A stretch of DNA of 5,536 nucleotides from NCBI GenBank assembly GCA_900765465.1, contig CAAFRM010000344.1, positions 1 to 5,536 of the forward strand, read 5' to 3'. Position 1 is the stretch's first letter. Every line of letters starts with the position of its first letter. Source of the DNA: an uncultured Prevotella sp. Lineage in GTDB: Bacteria; Bacteroidota; Bacteroidia; Bacteroidales; Bacteroidaceae. Shown in pieces: positions 1-4,361 of the stretch. The notes under the pieces were generated by a model. That model did not search any database. It had not been told where the DNA came from and saw only the letters and a program-made list of their open reading frames with translations. The translations under genes and the position numbers were made by a program.

Positions 1-720
1 CCATTGATGGCGAGATTCAACGATTTGGGTGAGGCACAGAGCATCCGCATGATGGCTCAATATACCGATGAGATTCGTGACCGATTCCGTGAACTTGCCA
101 TCAGCTACAACATCAATATCATCACGGGTAGTATGCCTTATCTCAAGGATGATTCCCTCTACAATGTCGGTTTCCTTTGCCGTAGAGATGGTAGCGTGGA
201 TATGTACGAGAAGATTCACGTAACTCCTGATGAGCAGAAGTGCTGGGGTTTGAGCGGCGGTAGCCATATCCAGACCTTTGATACTGATTGTGGTAAGATT
301 GGTATCGTAATCTGCTATGATGTGGAGTTCCCTGAACTTTCCCGTCTGATGGCAGAGGATGGTATGCAGATCCTCTTCGTTCCATTCATGACCGATACGC
401 AGAATGCCTACTCTAGAGTGAGAGTCTGTGCCCAGGCGCGTGCCATTGAGAATGAATGCTATGTAGCCATTGCTGGTAGTGTGGGTAACCTGCCACGTGT
501 TCACAACATGGATATCCAGTATGCCCAGAGTGCTGTATTCACTCCTTGCGACTTTGCCTTCCCTAACGATGGCAAGCGTTCGGAGGCAACACCGAATACC
601 GAGATGATTCTCGTTTCAGATGTAGATTTGAACCTTCTGAACGAGCTTCATACCTACGGTGCCGTTCGAAATCTTCGTGACCGTCGCAAAGACTTGTACG
701 ACTTGAAACAGAAAAAGTAA
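1..720 (+). CDS. Carbon-nitrogen hydrolase (nitrilase superfamily), C-terminal part; probable GNAT/C-N hydrolase fusion, 5'-truncated by window edge
   Basis: The reading frame is open from base 1 (Pro-Leu-Met-Ala-Arg-Phe) to a TAA at 718-720, so the TTG at 4 and ATG at 7 are probably internal and the true start lies upstream. Nitrilase-superfamily enzymes cleave C-N bonds of amides or nitriles with a Glu-Lys-Cys triad. The Lys is visible in MYEKIHVTPDE (codon 211-213) and the nucleophilic Cys in GIVICYDVEFPEL (codon 313-315). The catalytic Glu is expected just before the PLMARF segment, outside the window. The rest (ARAIENECYVAIAGSVGN, QYAQSAVFTPCDFAFPNDG, and the C-terminal YGAVRNLRDRRKDLYDL) resembles the cytoplasmic Bacteroidota proteins in which a GNAT acetyltransferase domain precedes the hydrolase; that N-terminal domain is inferred, not seen. 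The substrate is unknown. It is followed 80 bp later by menC on the same strand, but nothing in it points to menaquinone synthesis. Confidence 0.88.
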   Translation, partial: PLMARFNDLGEAQSIRMMAQYTDEIRDRFRELAISYNINIITGSMPYLKDDSLYNVGFLCRRDGSVDMYEKIHVTPDEQKCWGLSGGSHIQTFDTDCGKIGIVICYDVEFPELSRLMAEDGMQILFVPFMTDTQNAYSRVRVCAQARAIENECYVAIAGSVGNLPRVHNMDIQYAQSAVFTPCDFAFPNDGKRSEATPNTEMILVSDVDLNLLNELHTYGAVRNLRDRRKDLYDLKQKK

Positions 721-723
721 GTT

Positions 724-765
724 AAGTGAAGAGTGAAGAATGAAGAGTGAAGAACGAAGGGTGAA
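724..765. repeat. Heptanucleotide tandem repeat, six units
   Basis: Six consecutive 7-nt units read AAGTGAA, GAGTGAA, GAATGAA, GAGTGAA, GAACGAA, GGGTGAA, with consensus GAGTGAA and one or two changes per unit; the next unit (GAATTCG) has decayed. The array begins 3 nt after the hydrolase stop codon and ends 35 nt before the menC start. It is purine-only apart from the T or C at the fourth position of each unit. It is noncoding; whether it varies in copy number or affects expression of menC is unknown. Confidence 0.85.
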
Positions 766-780
766 GAATTCGATTGTATT

Positions 781-796
781 GATATATAGATATATA
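781..796. repeat. Two tandem copies of GATATATA before menC
   Basis: GATATATA occurs twice in direct tandem, ending 4 nt before the menC ATG. Together with the following AAGA it makes the menC translation initiation region A/T-rich, as is usual in Bacteroidota, which rely little on Shine-Dalgarno pairing. No convincing -7 element (TAnnTTTG) is seen here, so it is not called a promoter. Confidence 0.6.
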
Positions 797-800
797 AAGA

Positions 801-1877
801 ATGTATAAGATAGACATCTCGGAGCGCACGCTCCACTTCAAGCAGCCGGCAGGCACGTCTCGTGGTGTATATACCACGAGACACAGTTATTATCTCACCC
901 TTACATCGGATGAATTGCCGGGAGTAGAGGGAGTGGGTGAGTGTGCTACGCTCCCTGATCTCAGTTGCGATGCCAAACCGGAATATGCTGTCACCCTTCG
1001 ACAGGTATGTCAGATGGTGGAGCAGATGGGACGCATCCCATACGATATGATTCGTGCTTACCCTAGCATCACCTTTGGACTCGAAACCGCTTTCGCCTCT
1101 CTCTTTGATGCAGCCAGAAAGCAGGGCTTGAGTGTCTCTGTTCCTGCAGGAATGGAGAACCTGGTAGATCTTTTCGACTCTCCTTTCGGAAAAGGAGAAG
1201 AGGGTATCACCATCAACGGACTGGTATGGATGGGTACTTACGAGGAGATGTTGGCACGACTGGAGGAGAAGCTCCAGGCGGGTTTCCATTGTGTGAAACT
1301 GAAGATTGGTGCCATTGATTTCTTCAAGGAACTCGATCTCATCAAGCGCATTCGTAATGTCTATACCCAGGAACAGGTAGAACTGAGAGTGGATGCCAAT
1401 GGTGGTTTTCTGCCGGAGAATGCCATGAGCCAGTTGGAGGCTTTGGCTAAGTATGATATCCATTCCATCGAGCAGCCTATCAAGCAGCATCAGTGGCCTA
1501 AGATGGCGCAGCTCTGTAGGGAAACTCCGCTCCCTATCGCCCTGGATGAGGAGTTGATTGGTGTGAATGTCAGAAGCATGAAGGAAGCTTTGCTCGATAC
1601 CATTCGTCCACAGTATATCATCCTGAAGCCTTCGCTCCATGGTGGTATCTATGGTTGCAACGAGTGGATCCAGTTGGCCAGCCAGCGTGGTATTGGCAGT
1701 TGGATTACCTCGGCATTGGAGAGTAACATCGGGCTGAATGCCATCGCACATTATGCAGCCAAGGTATATGGTCCGAATGTAGAGATGCCTCAGGGCTTAG
1801 GCACCGGTCAGCTCTTTACTGATAACATCCCAATGCCATTGGAAATCCGGGGGGATAAACTCTTTGTTGTAAAATAA
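801..1877 (+). CDS. menC: o-Succinylbenzoate synthase (enolase superfamily)
   Basis: This cytoplasmic enzyme dehydrates SHCHC (2-succinyl-6-hydroxy-2,4-cyclohexadiene-1-carboxylate) to o-succinylbenzoate in menaquinone synthesis. The 358-residue protein shows the enolase-superfamily layout: an N-terminal capping domain with the flexible loop GTSRGVYTTR (about residues 18-27), then a barrel carrying all expected catalytic and metal-binding residues. These are the KxK motif K166/K168 (CVKLKIG), Mg ligands D198 (RVDAN), E224 (SIEQPI) and D249 (ALDEE), and the opposite-face Lys K276 (ILKPS). INGLVWMG at 138-145 marks the start of the barrel. Related superfamily members include dipeptide epimerases, but the loop motif and the menE gene 108 bp downstream favour OSB synthase. 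ATG 801 is supported by an in-frame TAA at 795-797. The coding sequence contains two strong palindromes (857-882 and 1179-1198). Confidence 0.93.
   Translation: MYKIDISERTLHFKQPAGTSRGVYTTRHSYYLTLTSDELPGVEGVGECATLPDLSCDAKPEYAVTLRQVCQMVEQMGRIPYDMIRAYPSITFGLETAFASLFDAARKQGLSVSVPAGMENLVDLFDSPFGKGEEGITINGLVWMGTYEEMLARLEEKLQAGFHCVKLKIGAIDFFKELDLIKRIRNVYTQEQVELRVDANGGFLPENAMSQLEALAKYDIHSIEQPIKQHQWPKMAQLCRETPLPIALDEELIGVNVRSMKEALLDTIRPQYIILKPSLHGGIYGCNEWIQLASQRGIGSWITSALESNIGLNAIAHYAAKVYGPNVEMPQGLGTGQLFTDNIPMPLEIRGDKLFVVK
857..882. other. 10-bp-arm perfect inverted repeat inside menC
   Basis: GTCTCGTGGT (857-866) and its exact reverse complement ACCACGAGAC (873-882) flank a 6-nt GTATAT spacer. The palindrome lies over codons 19-28, the conserved TSRGVYTTR loop of MenC, beginning 56 nt after the first base of the start codon. 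The opposite strand read in its own frame therefore gives a very similar peptide (VSRGIYTTR). It may fold as an mRNA hairpin close to the ribosome entry region, or be a chance result of codon choice. Any function is inference. Confidence 0.7.
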
Positions 1878-1907
1878 TATAATATAGTATTTTACCCCTA
1901 TTTGTTT

Positions 1908-1928
1908 CGGCGGATTTGCAATCCGCCG
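1908..1928. repeat. REP-like palindrome, copy 1 (menC-menE gap)
   Basis: A perfect 9-bp stem is formed by CGGCGGATT (1908-1916) and AATCCGCCG (1920-1928) around a TGC loop. It lies 30 nt after the menC stop. The same core recurs at 1947-1963 with one loop base changed, so it looks like a dispersed palindromic element rather than a unique terminator. There is no T-run after the stem, which argues against a simple intrinsic terminator. Confidence 0.75.
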
Positions 1929-1946
1929 CATCATTGGGTAACTATT

Positions 1947-1963
1947 GCGGATTTGTAATCCGC
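1947..1963. repeat. REP-like palindrome, copy 2 (menC-menE gap)
   Basis: GCGGATT (1947-1953) pairs with AATCCGC (1957-1963) around a TGT loop. It matches the inner 17 nt of the copy at 1908-1928 except for one loop base (TGT against TGC), in the same orientation and 37 bp away centre to centre. The stem ends 22 nt before the menE ATG, so if it formed in the transcript it would lie in the menE leader. Confidence 0.72.
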
Positions 1964-1985
1964 TAAGCAGGGTATAATTTAAATT

Positions 1986-2999
1986 ATGACTTTAGAAGAT
2001 TTCCTTTCTGAATGGAATAACGATAGCGACCGGGTGCTGGTGCATACCAGTGGCTCCACGGGAAAGCCCAAGCCGATGATGGTAGAGAAGAAGCGAATGC
2101 TCAACTCCGCCCGCATTACTTGTGATTTTCTGGGATTGAAGCCTGGTGATAGCGCTTTGCTCTGTATGTCGCTTGATTATATCGCAGGTAAGATGGTGGT
2201 GGTGCGCAGTATTGAGCGCCATCTCCATCTTATTTCTGTTTCTCCTAGTGGTCATCCGCTGAAGAATATAGATTTGAAAGATGTAAATGGAAAAGATGTA
2301 AATGGGGAAATCACTTTTGCCGCCATGGTTCCGATGCAGGTGTATAACACCCTGCAGGTTCCTGAGGAGCAGGAGCGACTCACTCATATCCGCCATCTGA
2401 TTATCGGAGGTGGAGCCATCGATGCTGCCTTGGAGCAGGAACTCCGTTCTCTTCCAGGGAATATCGCCATCTGGAGTACCTATGGCATGACCGAAACCTT
2501 ATCTCATATCGCCTTGCGAAGAATCAATGGCGCTGAGGCTAGCGAATGGTATCAGCCTTTCGATAGCGTAAAAATCAGTCAGACCGAAGAAGGCTGTCTC
2601 GTCATCAATGCCCCTCTTGTTTGTTCCGAAACCCTGGTAACGAATGATATTGTGGAAATAGAATCCTATATATATAATAAGGTGGAAAAACTTCGTTTCC
2701 GAATCAAAGGCAGAAAGGATAATGTTATCTGCAGCGGTGGTATCAAGATTCAGATAGAAGAAGTGGAGGCTCTCTTGAAGCCTCATCTTGAAAAGCCTTT
2801 CATGCTAGCCAAGAAGAAAGATGAAAAGTTTGGAGAAATAGCCGTTCTCTTGTCAGAGGATAAAGGGATAAAAAAAGTAGAGGCGACTATCCGCCGCCTC
2901 TTATCTGATCATAAATACTGGATTCCAAGGGAATTCCTTCATGTAGATCATCTTCCGCTTACCGAAACCGGAAAGCCGAAGCGCTGCTGTTTGGCATAA
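1986..2999 (+). CDS. menE: o-Succinylbenzoate-CoA ligase, compact form (AMP-binding/ANL family)
   Basis: MenE activates o-succinylbenzoate with ATP and joins it to CoA, giving OSB-CoA, the substrate of MenB in menaquinone synthesis. The ANL-family motifs are present in order: phosphate-binding TSGSTGKPK (residues 21-29), STYGMTE (164-170), GRKDNVICSGG (242-252, including the hinge region), and a C-terminal LTETGKPKR with the expected adenylation Lys at K330. At 337 residues the protein is far shorter than the roughly 450-490 of E. coli and B. subtilis MenE. The missing part is N-terminal: the P-loop starts at residue 21 instead of well over 100. An in-frame TAA at 1980-1982 rules out a longer start in this frame. 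I believe this short form is common in Bacteroidota. It follows menC on the same strand, with 108 bp of palindrome-bearing spacer. A KDVNG duplication sits at residues 98-107. Confidence 0.92.
   Translation: MTLEDFLSEWNNDSDRVLVHTSGSTGKPKPMMVEKKRMLNSARITCDFLGLKPGDSALLCMSLDYIAGKMVVVRSIERHLHLISVSPSGHPLKNIDLKDVNGKDVNGEITFAAMVPMQVYNTLQVPEEQERLTHIRHLIIGGGAIDAALEQELRSLPGNIAIWSTYGMTETLSHIALRRINGAEASEWYQPFDSVKISQTEEGCLVINAPLVCSETLVTNDIVEIESYIYNKVEKLRFRIKGRKDNVICSGGIKIQIEEVEALLKPHLEKPFMLAKKKDEKFGEIAVLLSEDKGIKKVEATIRRLLSDHKYWIPREFLHVDHLPLTETGKPKRCCLA
2277..2306 (+). repeat. In-frame 15-bp tandem duplication within menE
   Basis: AAAGATGTAAATGG occurs at 2277-2290 and again at 2292-2305, a 15-bp period that encodes KDVNG twice (residues 98-107). 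The copies are almost identical at DNA level, differing only in the last base of the unit, which suggests a recent slippage event. It falls just before the conserved-looking FAAMVPMQVYN segment, probably in a surface loop, and keeps the frame. Confidence 0.8.
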
Positions 3000-3009
3000 A
3001 GATACAATA

Positions 3010-3032
3010 ATGGCGGGTTGATAGCCCGCCAT
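3010..3032. terminator. Probable bidirectional terminator between menE and aroB
   Basis: ATGGCGGG (3010-3017) pairs with CCCGCCAT (3025-3032), extended inward by a G-U and an A-T pair around a GAT loop. The hairpin starts 11 nt after the menE stop and ends 7 nt before the aroB stop on the other strand, the right place for a shared terminator of convergent genes. Flanks are A/T-rich on both sides (ATTATATT follows on +, TTATTGTAT on -), though neither is a clean T-run. Its GGCGGG...CCCGCC form resembles the palindromes at 1908-1963, so it may belong to the same element family. Confidence 0.65.
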
Positions 3033-3038
3033 ATTATA

Positions 3039-4085
3039 TTATCCTTCTCTGAAGAAATCGAGTGCTTCCTTGATTTCTTCTGTTGTAGCGGTCTGGTTGA
3101 TGCGGATATCTCCGATGGCTCCCAGCATGGTGAAGTTGATGATGCCATTCTGGTTCTTCTTGTCGTGATGCATCAGCTCTATCAGCTCGTCGTAGTCATC
3201 GCAGGTGATATTCAGCGTACCGTAGTTCTCCTTGATGAAGGTCACGGTCTGGCGCATCTTCTCTGTTGGGAATCCTGTCTTTGCCACACTGAGATAAAGC
3301 TCAGGGATGAGACCGAATGCCACGGCATAACCATGAAGGATTGGCTTGCGCTTCAATGCCCAACTCTCGAAGGCATGACCGAATGTATGACCCAGGTTCA
3401 GAGCCTTGCGGATGCTCTTCTCATGAGGATCCTGCTCTACGATGCGCTCCTTTACCTTCACGCTGTCGCCCACCATGCGCTGCAACTGCTTCAGGTCTGG
3501 GTTGGCAAGGTCGAAGCTTACCAGCTCTTCCCACATCGCCTCGGTAGAAATCAAGCCGTGCTTCAGCATTTCGGCATAGCCCGAACAGATATTCTCGGCA
3601 TCCAGGGTCTTCAGGAACTCGGTGTCGAGAATTACGAACTTAGAATCGTTGAAAACACCCACCTCATTCTTCAAACCTCCGAAGTTGATGCCGGTCTTTC
3701 CACCCACAGATGCATCTACCATCGCCAGCAGGGTAGTAGGAATATTGATGAAGTTGATGCCGCGCTTGAAGGTGCTGGCAGCAAAACCGCCGAGGTCGGT
3801 TACCATACCGCCTCCGAGGTTGATCATGCAAGAGTGACGTGAAGCGCCACCTTCCTGCAGTCCCTTCCATACCATCATCAGGCTTTCGATGTCCTTATGA
3901 CTGTCGCTAGCCGGAATCGTTATCACCTTGGCTTCCTTCATGCAGTAGAATTTCTGCAAAACCGGAAGGCACATTTCCTGTGTGGTAGTATCTGTAAGCA
4001 CAAACAGCTTGTCGTGCTCGCATTCTGAGAGAGCGCTTACCAGTTCGTTCTCCAGATGGGTTGATATGATTACTCTCTGATTCAT
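3039..4085 (-). CDS. aroB: 3-Dehydroquinate synthase
   Basis: AroB converts DAHP to 3-dehydroquinate, the second step of the shikimate pathway to chorismate, using NAD and a divalent metal in the cytoplasm. The 348-residue protein is slightly shorter than E. coli AroB (362) and looks complete. It has the NAD-binding glycine motif NLGGGMVTDLGGFAAST (89-105), FKRGINFINIPTTLLAMVDASVGGKTGIN (106-134), and the three expected metal ligands E172 (GYAEMLKHG), H233 (LGHTFGHAFE) and H251 (ILHGYAVAFG). ATG at 4085 is the only reasonable start: an in-frame TGA lies at 4116-4118 and no ATG, GTG or TTG codon intervenes. It is convergent with menE and divergent from the outer-membrane gene. It supplies the chorismate that menaquinone synthesis, among other pathways, draws on. 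A good Bacteroidota promoter lies about 70-100 bp upstream, so it is probably transcribed alone or as the first gene of its unit. Confidence 0.97.
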   Translation of the reverse strand: MNQRVIISTHLENELVSALSECEHDKLFVLTDTTTQEMCLPVLQKFYCMKEAKVITIPASDSHKDIESLMMVWKGLQEGGASRHSCMINLGGGMVTDLGGFAASTFKRGINFINIPTTLLAMVDASVGGKTGINFGGLKNEVGVFNDSKFVILDTEFLKTLDAENICSGYAEMLKHGLISTEAMWEELVSFDLANPDLKQLQRMVGDSVKVKERIVEQDPHEKSIRKALNLGHTFGHAFESWALKRKPILHGYAVAFGLIPELYLSVAKTGFPTEKMRQTVTFIKENYGTLNITCDDYDELIELMHHDKKNQNGIINFTMLGAIGDIRINQTATTEEIKEALDFFREG

Positions 4086-4157
4086 AACATATATACTTTT
4101 AAAAGAAACTGACTTTCAGAGTCACCTTTTGTGGGCAACTCATTGTAAATTCGCTTG

Positions 4158-4189
4158 CAAAGGTACGTTAAATCAGAGACAAAACAAAA
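4158..4189 (-). promoter_or_regulatory. Predicted Bacteroidota-type promoter for aroB
   Basis: On the minus strand TACCTTTG (complement of 4158-4165) fits the Bacteroidota -7 consensus TAnnTTTG exactly. TTTTG (complement of 4185-4189) lies 19 nt upstream and fits the -33 TTTG element. A second TTTTG (complement of 4180-4184) is 5 nt closer and fits the spacing less well. Transcription would start near 4150, giving a leader of about 65 nt before the aroB ATG. This is a motif match only. Confidence 0.7.
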
Positions 4190-4263
4190 TAAAAAGCACT
4201 TTTTTATCTATAAAAGTTTAAACCTTGATATATTTTATGCGTCAAAAGAAGCAGAATGCCCCA

Positions 4264-4296
4264 AAAAGAGCATCTGTTTTTTACAATTGCTCTTTT
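4264..4296. other. Inverted repeat in the divergent intergenic region
   Basis: AAAAGAGCA (4264-4272) and its exact reverse complement TGCTCTTTT (4288-4296) flank a 15-nt T-rich loop. CCC at 4260-4262 and GGG at 4300-4302 could extend it after a small internal loop. It ends 65 nt before the start of the outer-membrane gene. It could be an operator, a leader hairpin or, read on the minus strand where five T's follow the stem, a weak terminator. The sequence does not decide between them. Confidence 0.55.
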
Positions 4297-4312
4297 ATCG
4301 GGTCTAATCATG

Positions 4313-4337
4313 TAAGTAAGTCAAATATATAAGTAAG
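4313..4337. repeat. Direct repeat TAAGTAAG x2 upstream of the outer-membrane gene
   Basis: TAAGTAAG occurs at 4313-4320 and 4330-4337, with start positions 17 bp apart, 25 nt or more before the ATG at 4362. Paired short direct repeats can be regulator-binding sites, but the region is A/T-rich and the match may be chance. I found no clear TAnnTTTG element for the downstream gene. Confidence 0.4.
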
Positions 4338-4361
4338 AAATAATAATAACGTCTATAATTA

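Noticed and set aside
654..1751. Long minus-strand open frame (365 codons) opposite menC
   Set aside because: It is a shadow of menC. The product has no recognisable domain, and its VSRGIYTTR peptide is explained by the palindrome at 857-882.
2666..2680. AT-dinucleotide run (CCTATATATATAATA region) in menE
   Set aside because: It is coding sequence for SYIYN, a short low-complexity stretch with no evidence of frame disruption or promoter function.
1992..2786. Minus-strand frames opposite menE (134 and 95 codons)
   Set aside because: They lie wholly within menE, which has strong ANL-family motifs, and their sequences are low-complexity antisense.
3018..3842. Plus-strand open frame (274 codons) opposite aroB
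   Set aside because: AroB on the minus strand has all its catalytic motifs over this interval, while the plus-strand frame gives no recognisable protein.
4110..4124. Small inverted repeat TGACT-TTCAG-AGTCA in the aroB leader
   Set aside because: The stem is only 5 bp with a 5-nt loop and no supporting context, so it is likely chance.
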